Shown in pieces: positions 1-5,360 of a stretch of DNA of 5,360 bases (position 1 is the stretch's first letter; every line of letters begins with the position of its first letter). The DNA comes from Halobacteriales archaeon SW_9_67_25 (GTDB taxonomy: Archaea > Halobacteriota > Halobacteria > Halobacteriales > Haloarculaceae): assembly GCA_003022745.1 (NCBI GenBank), contig PXSU01000009.1:1-5360 (forward strand), given 5' to 3'. Made by a program: the position numbers and the translations under genes. Below the pieces are notes generated by a model. That model did no database searches, was not told the origin of the DNA, and saw nothing but the letters and a program-made list of their open reading frames with translations.

Positions 1-582
1 GCCCTCGGCGTCCGGGGCACAGACACGCTCCAGTTCCGACAGCGTCTCCAGGGCCCGTTCCCGCGGGAGGTCGTGGAGTAGCCGGCAGGCAGTTACGACC
101 CCGTGTGACCGGTCTCCGACCGGCAGCCGCGTGGCGTCACCGCGCACCGTCGCCGCGTCCAGCCCGGTCCGTCGGGCGTTCCACGCGGCGAGTCCCGGCG
201 TGTTCCCGAGGACGATGCGGTCGTCGAACACGTCCAGCCCGAGGACCCGACAGCTATCGGGGACCAGCCCTGCGACCCCGACCAGTGACCGGCCGGTGCC
301 ACAGCCGACGTCGAGCCAGCGCTCGGCTCCCTCCGTCGGGAGTGTTTCGGCCAGGGCCTCGTACTTGTACCGCTCGACCACCCAGGGGGCCGGGCTGCAC
401 AGCGCTGTGAGGGCGCTGGCACCCCGCGCGAGGGCCCAGCCCACGCCGACCAGCCCGGCCGTCCGGACCCACCGCGAACGCGACCGGCCCAGGAGCATCG
501 CCACGGCCCCGACCAGGAGTGCCCGGAGAAGTCGCTTTCCCCGCGTGCGCCAGTGATAGAGCCCGAAGAAGTACGGTCGCAC
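1..582 (-). CDS. class I SAM-dependent methyltransferase with hydrophobic N-terminus (3' end beyond left edge)
   Basis: The minus-strand frame is open from a GTG at 582 to the window edge, giving 194 residues with no stop, so the C-terminus is missing. The SAM-binding glycine motif LDVGCGTG lies at residues 90-97. It is followed by an acidic strand end (LGLDVF, 114-119), the VRGDATRLPV segment (146-155) and a motif III/IV-like strand (GVVTACRLLHDL, 161-172). This is the usual order of a Rossmann-fold small-molecule or general methyltransferase; the substrate cannot be told. Residues 1-20 are basic and aromatic, and two hydrophobic stretches follow at about 19-31 and 43-61, so the enzyme may be membrane-anchored (inference). 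The GTG lies 2 bases after the stop of the aldo/keto reductase on the same strand, suggesting one transcript and coupled translation. An ATG at 498 is an alternative start, but it would discard the first hydrophobic stretch and the tight spacing. The methyltransferase call is firm; the start is less so. Confidence 0.82.
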   Translation of the reverse strand, partial: MRPYFFGLYHWRTRGKRLLRALLVGAVAMLLGRSRSRWVRTAGLVGVGWALARGASALTALCSPAPWVVERYKYEALAETLPTEGAERWLDVGCGTGRSLVGVAGLVPDSCRVLGLDVFDDRIVLGNTPGLAAWNARRTGLDAATVRGDATRLPVGDRSHGVVTACRLLHDLPRERALETLSELERVCAPDAEG

Positions 583-584
583 GC

Positions 585-1616
585 CTATTCCCGGTGGCCC
601 CAGCGCTGTCCGTCGTCGGCGTACCGGGCGTCGACGATGCGGTTGAACTGATCGTCCGACAGCGAGATATCGACCGCGCCGACGTTCTCAGCCAGTTGTT
701 CGGGGGTGCGGGCGCCGACGATGGGAATCGTCGTGAAGTCGGGCTGTTCGATCAGCCACCGGAGCGCCACCTGGGCGGGCGTGGCGTCGAGTTCGTCGGC
801 GACCGCACGGATCTCGTCCAGCACGTGCCAGCCCCGCTCTGAGAGGTAGTACTCCTCGAAGCTGTCATCAAGGCTGCCCCGGGCACCCTCCGGCCCGACG
901 AAGGCCGTCGGGTCGTCGTCGTCCGTCCGCTCGTACTTCCCGGTCAGGAAACCGCCGGCAAGCGGCGAGTACGGACAGACAGCGACCTCCCGGTCGGCAC
1001 AGACGTCCAGGTAGTCTTTCACGTCGTCGCGGTACCCCGCGTGAAAGAGAGGCTGTGTAGCGTCGAAGCGCGCCAGGTCTTTTGCGTCGCTCGTCCAGAG
1101 CGCCTTCGTCAGTTGCCAGGCGGCCATCGTCGAGGCCCCCAGGTAGTGAACGGTTCCCTCGCGGACGAGGTCGTCGAGGGTTCGCAGCGTCTCCTCGATT
1201 GGTGTCTCCTCGTCCCAGCGGTGGATGTAGTAGAGGTCGAGGTAGTCGGTCCCGAGCCGGTCGAGGGTTCCCTCGACCTGTGCGCGGATGTGCTTGCGGC
1301 CCAGGCCGCGGTCGTTCGGACCGGGGTCTCCCCAGCCGTCGAAGGGGAAGTACACCTTCGACGCGATGACGAAATCTTCCCGGTCGTAGTCCGCCAGCCA
1401 CTCGCCGATGTACTCCTCGCTGGTGCCGTTGGGCGTCCCGTAGACGTTCGCCGTGTCGATGAAGTTGATACCGTGCTCCCAGGCGGCGTCAAGCAGTTCG
1501 TGTGCCTCCTCCCGGTCGGTCTCGACGACCCCGCCGGTTCGACGGCCGAACCGCCAGGTGCCGAAACACAACTGGGAAACGCGCGTTCCTGTCGACCCGA
1601 GCGTGGTGTACTCCAT
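585..1616 (-). CDS. aldo/keto reductase family oxidoreductase
   Basis: A complete 343-residue protein starts at ATG (1616) and ends at TAG (585-587), close to the usual size for this family. It is a TIM-barrel oxidoreductase that reduces aldehydes or ketones with NAD(P)H, presumably in the cytoplasm. The catalytic tetrad is intact: Asp54 and Tyr59 in FIDTANVYG, Lys87 in IASKVYF and His132 in YYIHRWDEETP. The C-terminal cofactor-binding strand IPIVGARTPEQLAENV (297-312) is present, as is the PYSPLAGGFLTGKY segment (215-228) typical of the potassium-channel beta-subunit-like and general stress-type branch. The substrate cannot be read from the sequence. An acidic insertion with four consecutive Asp (232-235) fits a salt-in cytoplasm. 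The gene is divergent from the DNA methylase across a 75-base gap and probably leads an operon with the downstream methyltransferase. I saw no Shine-Dalgarno motif before the ATG, so a leaderless transcript is plausible. Confidence 0.95.
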   Translation of the reverse strand: MEYTTLGSTGTRVSQLCFGTWRFGRRTGGVVETDREEAHELLDAAWEHGINFIDTANVYGTPNGTSEEYIGEWLADYDREDFVIASKVYFPFDGWGDPGPNDRGLGRKHIRAQVEGTLDRLGTDYLDLYYIHRWDEETPIEETLRTLDDLVREGTVHYLGASTMAAWQLTKALWTSDAKDLARFDATQPLFHAGYRDDVKDYLDVCADREVAVCPYSPLAGGFLTGKYERTDDDDPTAFVGPEGARGSLDDSFEEYYLSERGWHVLDEIRAVADELDATPAQVALRWLIEQPDFTTIPIVGARTPEQLAENVGAVDISLSDDQFNRIVDARYADDGQRWGHRE

Positions 1617-1662
1617 ACACCGGCGCTACGAGGGGAAGGCACGTATGTCTACTGGGAATCGC

Positions 1663-1668
1663 TTTTGA
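1663..1668 (+). promoter_or_regulatory. possible TATA-like box for the DNA methylase gene
   Basis: TTTTGA is centred about 26-27 bases before the GTG at 1692, the spacing of an archaeal TATA box for a leaderless transcript. The match to the haloarchaeal consensus is weak, and the call rests mainly on position. It supports choosing GTG 1692 over the in-frame TTG at 1665, which falls inside this box. No ribosome-binding motif is visible before the GTG. Confidence 0.3.
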
Positions 1669-1691
1669 CGGCGGACAGCGACAGTCGTCGT

Positions 1692-2810
1692 GTGGCCTCA
1701 GTATTCGATCCGCCGGAGTTTGACGCCGACAGTGAGGGGCTGGAGACCGAGCACCGCGTGGTCGTCGGTGACTCCCGGCGCCTCGACGCGCTCGCCGACG
1801 ACTCGGTGGAACTCGTGGTCACCTCGCCCCCCTATCCGCTCGTCGAGATGTGGGACGGGGTCTTCGCCGACCTGAATCCGGCAGTCGCCGGGGCGCTGGA
1901 GCGTGGTGACGGGCCCGCTGCCTTCGAGGCGATGCACGCTGTACTCGACGAGGTCTGGTCGGAACTGGCCCGCGTTCTCGTCGACGGTGGCATCGCCTGT
2001 GTCAACGTCGGGGACGCGACCCGGACGCTCGATGGGACCTTCCGGGTTTACCAGAACCACTCCCGGATTGTCGACGCCTTCGAGGCGCGGGGGTTCGATC
2101 CGCTCCCGGAGGTGCTCTGGCGGAAGCCGAGCAACTCCGCGGCGAAGTTCATGGGCTCGGGCATGGTCCCGCCAAACGCCTACGTCACGCTGGAACACGA
2201 GTACGTCCTGGTCTTCCGGAACGGCAGCCGGTCCCGGGAGTTCGAACCGGGTGCGACCTGCCGGTACGAGGCCGCCTACTTCTGGGAGGAGCGCAACCGG
2301 TGGTTCTCGGACGTCTGGACCGACATCCGCGGCGAACTCCAGGCGCTTCCGGGCGGGGACCTCCGGGACCGGTCGGCGGCTTTCCCCTTCGAGGTCCCCT
2401 ACCGGCTGGTCAACATGTACAGCGTCTACGGCGACACCGTGCTCGACCCCTTCTGGGGGACCGGGACGACCTCTCTGGCGGCACTCGTCGCGGGCCGGAA
2501 CTCCGTCGGCTACGAACGCGACGGGGAGTTCGCCGGGGTCTTCGCGGAGCGGGTCGCCGAACTGCCGGCCCTCTCGCGGGACGTCGTCGGGACGCGACTG
2601 GCCGACCACCGCGCGTTCGTCGCCGACCGCCGGGACGTCGGCGAGGCGTTCGAGTACGAGGCCCGACACTACGACGTTCCCGTCACCACGAAACAGGAAC
2701 AGTCAATCCGGCTGTACGAAGTCGAGACAGTCGAGTCCACCGACGGGGGATACCGGGCAAGCCACGTCCCCGTGTCGGGCGGTGGCTGTGCGAGGGAATC
2801 CGACAGCTGA
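1692..2810 (+). CDS. zim: beta-class DNA methyltransferase, probable orphan CTAG N4-cytosine methylase Zim
   Basis: With GTG 1692 as start the protein has 372 residues. Seen: the catalytic motif IV TSPPY (44-48) comes first, and the SAM-binding motif I LDPFWGTGTT (251-260) comes near the end, preceded by a motif X-like FPFEVPYRLV segment (231-240). This order defines the beta class of amino-methyltransferases (N6_N4_Mtase family). The segment between them (about 105-225), including WRKPSNSAAKFMGSGMVPPN and FWEERNRWFSDVWTDIRGEL, matches my memory of the conserved haloarchaeal methylase called Zim, reported to make N4-methylcytosine at CTAG. TSPPY, rather than DPPY, fits N4-cytosine chemistry. 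No endonuclease gene lies beside it, so it is probably a solitary chromosomal methylase. The frame stays open upstream to 1041, but that part is antisense to the reductase and does not resemble a methylase. The start is chosen from the box at 1663 and from the onset of plausible sequence (VASVFDPPEF). The family is certain; CTAG specificity is inferred. Confidence 0.9.
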   Translation: MASVFDPPEFDADSEGLETEHRVVVGDSRRLDALADDSVELVVTSPPYPLVEMWDGVFADLNPAVAGALERGDGPAAFEAMHAVLDEVWSELARVLVDGGIACVNVGDATRTLDGTFRVYQNHSRIVDAFEARGFDPLPEVLWRKPSNSAAKFMGSGMVPPNAYVTLEHEYVLVFRNGSRSREFEPGATCRYEAAYFWEERNRWFSDVWTDIRGELQALPGGDLRDRSAAFPFEVPYRLVNMYSVYGDTVLDPFWGTGTTSLAALVAGRNSVGYERDGEFAGVFAERVAELPALSRDVVGTRLADHRAFVADRRDVGEAFEYEARHYDVPVTTKQEQSIRLYEVETVESTDGGYRASHVPVSGGGCARESDS

Positions 2811-2828
2811 TACGGAGTGCCGTCCCTG

Positions 2829-3467
2829 TTATGCGATGTTTCGGCTGGTGTCGATCTGCACACCGTCGGTCAGCTCGATAGAGATGCCGTCGGCGATAAT
2901 CGCGCCGATCCGCGATTTCGGGACGTAGAGTGTCGTCTGGAGTTCGCCGTTCTCGATGGTCTGGCGGAGCGACCAGATGTGGTCGGCGCGTTTCAGTGTG
3001 AGCGCGCGGTGGTCGGGGACTGGCGTGTCCGACAGACAGTGAAGGAGGGCGACACTGTCGGTCTCCCGGAGGCGGGACTTGAGCAGATTCAGCGAGGCCA
3101 GGTACGCCCCGCGTGGCCCGGATTCGAGCAGGTCCACGGGATCGACGACGACCACCGACTCCGGCGGGAGGTCCCCGACGAACTTCTCGGGGTCGTCGAG
3201 GAACGCCGTCGGGTCGAGGTGTCCGACAGTCAGGTCCTCGGCCGGGATGCCCGACGGTTCGAGTCGGGCACGGAGTTCGTCCGTATCCTGTGCGGTCGTC
3301 GAGAGGTAGACAGTCGGTTCCGCGCTGGCAAATTCCTGAAAGATCGTCTCGCTCTGCGAGTTCGGTGGGGCCGTGAGAACGACGATGTCTCCAGCCGGGA
3401 CGCCACCCCCGGCCTGCATGTCGAGATACCGAATCCCCGTCGAGAACGTGGGGTTCGACTCGGCCAT
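2829..3467 (-). CDS. KaiC/RadA-like (RecA-fold) protein with degenerate Walker A, probable non-hydrolysing regulator
   Basis: A complete 212-residue protein starts at ATG 3467 and ends at TAA (2829-2831). The opening FSTGIRYLDMQAGGGVPAGD (8-27) matches the KaiC-family pattern (TGI..LD...GGG.P.G), followed by a hydrophobic strand. Where the family has GPPGSGKT, this protein has APPNSQSE (33-40): both later glycines and the catalytic Lys are gone. A Walker B-like strand ESVVVVDPVDLL (103-114) remains, as does LKSRLRETDSVALLHCL (129-145), typical of single-domain haloarchaeal KaiC/GvpD-like proteins often annotated as Rad55-family ATPases or HTR-like regulators. Canonical ATP hydrolysis looks unlikely. 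A scaffold, nucleotide-sensing or regulatory role is inference. No DNA-binding domain is obvious. The gene converges on zim with 18 bases between stop codons and diverges from the 252-residue unknown gene. A TATA-like element lies 20-29 bases before the ATG. The frame remains open upstream to about 4259, but that is antisense to the neighbouring gene. Confidence 0.85.
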   Translation of the reverse strand: MAESNPTFSTGIRYLDMQAGGGVPAGDIVVLTAPPNSQSETIFQEFASAEPTVYLSTTAQDTDELRARLEPSGIPAEDLTVGHLDPTAFLDDPEKFVGDLPPESVVVVDPVDLLESGPRGAYLASLNLLKSRLRETDSVALLHCLSDTPVPDHRALTLKRADHIWSLRQTIENGELQTTLYVPKSRIGAIIADGISIELTDGVQIDTSRNIA

Positions 3468-3486
3468 ACACACTCTCCAACCCGTA

Positions 3487-3496
3487 GTAATATAAC
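3487..3496 (-). promoter_or_regulatory. TATA-box element for the KaiC-like gene, possibly bidirectional
   Basis: The minus strand reads GTTATATTAC here, the clearest A/T island in the window, with its centre about 24-25 bases before the ATG at 3467. That spacing predicts transcription starting at or next to the ATG, i.e. a leaderless message. The box is near-palindromic (8 of 10 positions match on both strands). It could therefore also serve the plus-strand gene at 3543, giving a 5' leader of about 25 bases. Use in the plus direction is less certain. Confidence 0.6.
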
Positions 3497-3542
3497 CCTG
3501 TGGCCACAACTGCGGGAGTAACGGTACGTAGACCGGACCACC

Positions 3543-4301
3543 ATGGCGGTCGACACTTCGACAGAAATCACGACGGACTATCTGCGCTCGAAGATCCACG
3601 CTGATCTGCTCGAGACGGCCGACAGCGAGGGAGCGGAGGCCGTGGAGACCTTTCTGGAATCCTCGTTGTCCGTCGTCCGGTCGTTTCTGATCGAACACGA
3701 CAAACACATCATCGAACCCCCGGGGGTCATCTTCGACCCGAACGTGAGCGGCGTCGAGTACGATCCCTATCACCGTCGCGGGGAACGGCTGCTCTTCGGG
3801 GGGCCGCGGGGCATCCTCCGGGGGGGCTACCAGTTTCTCAGCCACCGCGATTACCTCACCAGCCCGTCGCTGTTGACCATCCTGAGCAAGGGACTGCTCC
3901 ACGCCTACAACCAGCAACTCGTTTTCGAGTACTTCGACTCGCACAGCTCCCAGCCGGGGGACGATTCCTCGTCCGTCCAGCTCTACGACGACCACATGAT
4001 GCTCGCGCCGGGAGCGGACGAGGGGTTCGCACAGATGTTCTGCCTCTACACCGAGGCGGACATCACCGACACGTCCCTCCGCGAGGGGTACATCGACGAG
4101 TGGGCCTCCTGGTACGACCGCCGGGGCGAGTTCGACGCGGACCTGTTCAGGGCGGTGGCCTACACCGTCTCGAACCGCGTGGAGGCGGCAAGCGGAGACG
4201 CACGCGAGCGGGTCGTCGAGGGATTCGCGATCCAGGAACCGCTGGTGCGTGACGGGCAACTGTCGATGTTACACAAACAGCTGAACGCTGTGGACGGCTG
4301 A
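3543..4301 (+). CDS. hypothetical haloarchaeal protein, 252 residues, function unknown
   Basis: I do not recognise this family. The frame runs from ATG 3543 to TGA (4299-4301). The codon pattern (G/C at third positions) and acidic composition match the neighbours, so it is a real gene. It has no signal peptide, membrane segment, Cys cluster or P-loop. Visible blocks are an N-terminal helical region (about 10-55) and a Gly/Arg-rich stretch YHRRGERLLFGGPRGILRGG (76-95). A His/Tyr/Asp-containing middle follows (FLSHRDYL, 98-105), then LVFEYFDSH (126-134) and LYDDHMML (147-154). The C-terminal half is acidic and aromatic, with YIDEWASWYDRRGEFDADLF (183-202). Several conserved-looking His and Asp residues could bind metal, but no known motif is complete. 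It is divergent from the KaiC-like gene and lies 51 bases upstream of the response regulator on the same strand, so it may belong to the same regulatory group. No Shine-Dalgarno motif sits at normal distance; GGGAG at 3514-3518 is too far from the ATG. Confidence 0.85.
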   Translation: MAVDTSTEITTDYLRSKIHADLLETADSEGAEAVETFLESSLSVVRSFLIEHDKHIIEPPGVIFDPNVSGVEYDPYHRRGERLLFGGPRGILRGGYQFLSHRDYLTSPSLLTILSKGLLHAYNQQLVFEYFDSHSSQPGDDSSSVQLYDDHMMLAPGADEGFAQMFCLYTEADITDTSLREGYIDEWASWYDRRGEFDADLFRAVAYTVSNRVEAASGDARERVVEGFAIQEPLVRDGQLSMLHKQLNAVDG

Positions 4302-4324
4302 GACCAGTGGAGTACAGAAACGCT

Positions 4325-4330
4325 GATTAG
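4325..4330 (+). promoter_or_regulatory. possible TATA-like box for the response regulator gene
   Basis: The 51-base gap 4302-4352 is more A/T-rich than its surroundings. GATTAG is centred about 25 bases before ATG 4353, suiting a leaderless archaeal transcript. The match to consensus is poor. TTACAAT at 4332-4338 is more A/T-rich but too close to the ATG for a leaderless start. The gap may equally be read through from the upstream gene. Confidence 0.25.
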
Positions 4331-4352
4331 GCTTACAATTCAACGATACCCC

Positions 4353-4907
4353 ATGCCGGACACAAATTCCGAGGCGACGATTCTCGTGGTTGACGACGAA
4401 CAGAAGGTCGTGGAATCGTACTCGCTCCGGCTCGGGATGCGCTACGACGACGTCCACACGGCTACCGGCGGGAGGGAGGCCCTCGCGTTCCTGGAAGTAT
4501 CCGACCCTGACGTGATATTCCTCGACAGGCGGATGCCGGACATGTCGGGCGACGAGGTGGCGGAAATGATACGGGAGGAGGGCTACGACACGCAGGTGAT
4601 CATGGCGACGGCTGTCGATCCGGACTTCGACATCGTCGAGATGCCCTTCGACGACTACCTGCAGAAACCGATCGGCAAAGAGGAGATGTTCGGCGCCGTC
4701 GAGCAGCAACTCAACGCGGGCGCCTACGAGGGGAAACGCGCCGAGTACTTCAGCGTCCGGTCGAAAATCGCCGTCATCGAGGAGGAGAAATCCTCCTACC
4801 AACTCGAGGACAACACGAAGTACCAGGAACTCCTCGGGAGGGCCAGGGAACTCGAGGCGGCCCTCGACGGGACCGTCGCGGAGTTCGATGACATCTCCGA
4901 CCGGTAG
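4353..4907 (+). CDS. response regulator, receiver domain plus HalX-type C-terminal domain
   Basis: The protein has 184 residues, from ATG 4353 to TAG (4905-4907). An N-terminal CheY-like receiver domain (about 8-120) carries all key residues: the acidic pair Asp14-Asp15 in LVVDDE, the phosphoacceptor Asp58 in VIFLDRRMPDMSG, Thr86 in IMATA and Lys105 in YLQKPI. A kinase should therefore phosphorylate it at Asp58. After a short linker, residues about 125-180 form a charged helical segment (KRAEYFSVRSKIAVIEEEKS, then KYQELLGRARELEAAL, 156-171) that resembles the HalX domain found after receivers in haloarchaea. No helix-turn-helix is visible, so output is probably through protein contact rather than direct DNA binding (inference). 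Its stop codon directly abuts that of a convergent histidine kinase gene, the obvious candidate partner, although pairing cannot be proven from position. It lies 51 bases after the unknown 252-residue gene. Confidence 0.93.
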   Translation: MPDTNSEATILVVDDEQKVVESYSLRLGMRYDDVHTATGGREALAFLEVSDPDVIFLDRRMPDMSGDEVAEMIREEGYDTQVIMATAVDPDFDIVEMPFDDYLQKPIGKEEMFGAVEQQLNAGAYEGKRAEYFSVRSKIAVIEEEKSSYQLEDNTKYQELLGRARELEAALDGTVAEFDDISDR

Positions 4908-5360
4908 TCACTCCGGGTCTGCGCGTTCGACGCCAGTAAACTCGAACTGTGCGCCGCCGCTTTTGCTCTCGGTGACAGAGACCTCCCAGCCGTGGGACTC
5001 TGCGATGTCGGCGACGATGGCCAGTCCCACCCCGGTTCCCTCCGCGGAGGTGGTGAATCCCATGTCGGTTATCTGGTCCCGGTCGGACTCGGGAATCCCC
5101 ATGCCGTTGTCGGCGACGTAGAACCCGCCGGATGTGGCGTCGACCGTAACGAGTAGCCCCGAGGGGTCGACACCGTCTCCCGGCCCGTGGACGACAGCGT
5201 TCCGGAAGATGTTCTCGAACAGTTCCCTGAGACGCCCCTCGTCTGCCTGGACCGTGCCCGGGGACCCCACGTTGAGCGAGGTTTCCTCCGTGCTGACCGT
5301 CGTCCAGGCGTCCCGTGCCACGTCACCCACGTCCGTCGGGGCCGTCTCGCCGATGACCTC
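4908..5360 (-). CDS. sensor histidine kinase, C-terminal catalytic (HATPase_c) part; 5' end beyond right edge
   Basis: The minus-strand frame is open from the right edge to TGA (4908-4910), giving 150 visible residues and no start. The N box is ELFENIFRNAVVHG (46-59 of the visible part, key Asn54), the G1 box is DNGMGIP (84-90), and the ATP-lid and G2 region is GFTTSAEGTGVGLAIV (101-116). These are the ATP-binding elements of a GHKL histidine kinase. The segment before them (VGDVARDAWTTV, 11-22) is what normally follows the dimerisation and phosphotransfer helices in haloarchaeal kinases. The phosphoacceptor His should thus lie outside the window, along with any sensory (PAS, GAF or membrane) domains. 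In-frame GTGs near 5330 are internal codons, not credible starts. The gene is convergent with the receiver-HalX gene with no base between their stop codons. It could phosphorylate that regulator; this is inference. Confidence 0.93.
   Translation of the reverse strand, partial: EVIGETAPTDVGDVARDAWTTVSTEETSLNVGSPGTVQADEGRLRELFENIFRNAVVHGPGDGVDPSGLLVTVDATSGGFYVADNGMGIPESDRDQITDMGFTTSAEGTGVGLAIVADIAESHGWEVSVTESKSGGAQFEFTGVERADPE

Noticed and set aside
1645..1668. Tiny plus-strand frame beginning ATG TCT and ending TGA in front of zim
   Set aside because: It has seven codons, no ribosome-binding motif and no sign of an attenuator; it is best explained by chance.
1041..1691. Open plus-strand frame upstream of the DNA methylase, continuous with it (589 residues in all)
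   Set aside because: It is exactly antisense to the aldo/keto reductase, whose motifs are complete. The extension has no methylase or other domain features; open antisense frames are common in GC-rich genomes.
1698..2669. Minus-strand open frame of 323 residues
   Set aside because: It is a shadow of the DNA methylase, with low-complexity Pro/Arg/Val-rich sequence and no motif.
2812..2823. Short inverted repeat as a transcription terminator
   Set aside because: The stem has only four base pairs and no adjacent T-run; archaeal termination does not rely on such hairpins.
1903..2928. Plus-strand open frame of 341 residues rich in Ser, Arg, Thr and Pro
   Set aside because: It is an out-of-frame reading of the DNA methylase, with composition typical of GC-rich shadow frames and no domain.
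2817..3521. Plus-strand open frame of 234 residues
   Set aside because: It is antisense to the KaiC-like gene and no recognisable domain is present.
3468..4259. Upstream extension of the KaiC-like frame to 476 residues
   Set aside because: The extra part is antisense to the 252-residue gene and crosses a clear TATA element. KaiC-family proteins begin near the TGI..LD motif, which lies 8 residues after ATG 3467.
1692..4301. Possible defence island or restriction-modification system
   Set aside because: The DNA methylase is a widespread solitary type in haloarchaea, no nuclease or helicase is present, and the KaiC-like and unknown proteins show no defence-related motif.
4269..4802. Minus-strand open frame of 177 residues
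   Set aside because: It is antisense to the response regulator, whose receiver residues are all intact.

Overview
The window looks like a stretch of haloarchaeal chromosome (class Halobacteria). The sequence is GC-rich with strong G/C bias at third codon positions. The proteins are acidic (for example a run of four Asp in the aldo/keto reductase). The response regulator ends in a HalX-type domain, and the only clear promoter-like elements are short A/T boxes of archaeal TATA type. Almost all of the 5,360 bases are coding, and no gene-free stretch exceeds 300 bases. No rRNA, tRNA, CRISPR array, insertion sequence or long repeat was seen.

Left part (1-1616, minus strand): an aldo/keto reductase is followed after only 2 bases by a class I SAM-dependent methyltransferase with a hydrophobic N-terminus, which runs off the left edge. 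The two probably form one transcription unit.

Centre (1692-2810, plus strand): a solitary beta-class DNA methyltransferase with the TSPPY catalytic motif, which I recognise as the haloarchaeal CTAG methylase Zim. It has no restriction enzyme beside it, and the window contains no CTAG site at all. It diverges from the reductase across 75 bases and converges, 18 bases tail to tail, on a KaiC/RecA-fold protein (2829-3467, minus) whose Walker A motif is destroyed.

Right part (3487-5360): a near-palindromic TATA element separates the KaiC-like gene from a plus-strand gene for a 252-residue protein that I cannot assign. Next comes a receiver-HalX response regulator (plus). It converges with zero spacing on the catalytic domain of a histidine kinase (minus), which is cut by the right edge. 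Kinase, regulator, KaiC-like pseudo-ATPase and unknown protein look like a regulatory cluster, but that link rests on proximity only. There is no strong sign of recent transfer or of a defence island; the least explained items are the unknown protein and the KaiC-like protein.
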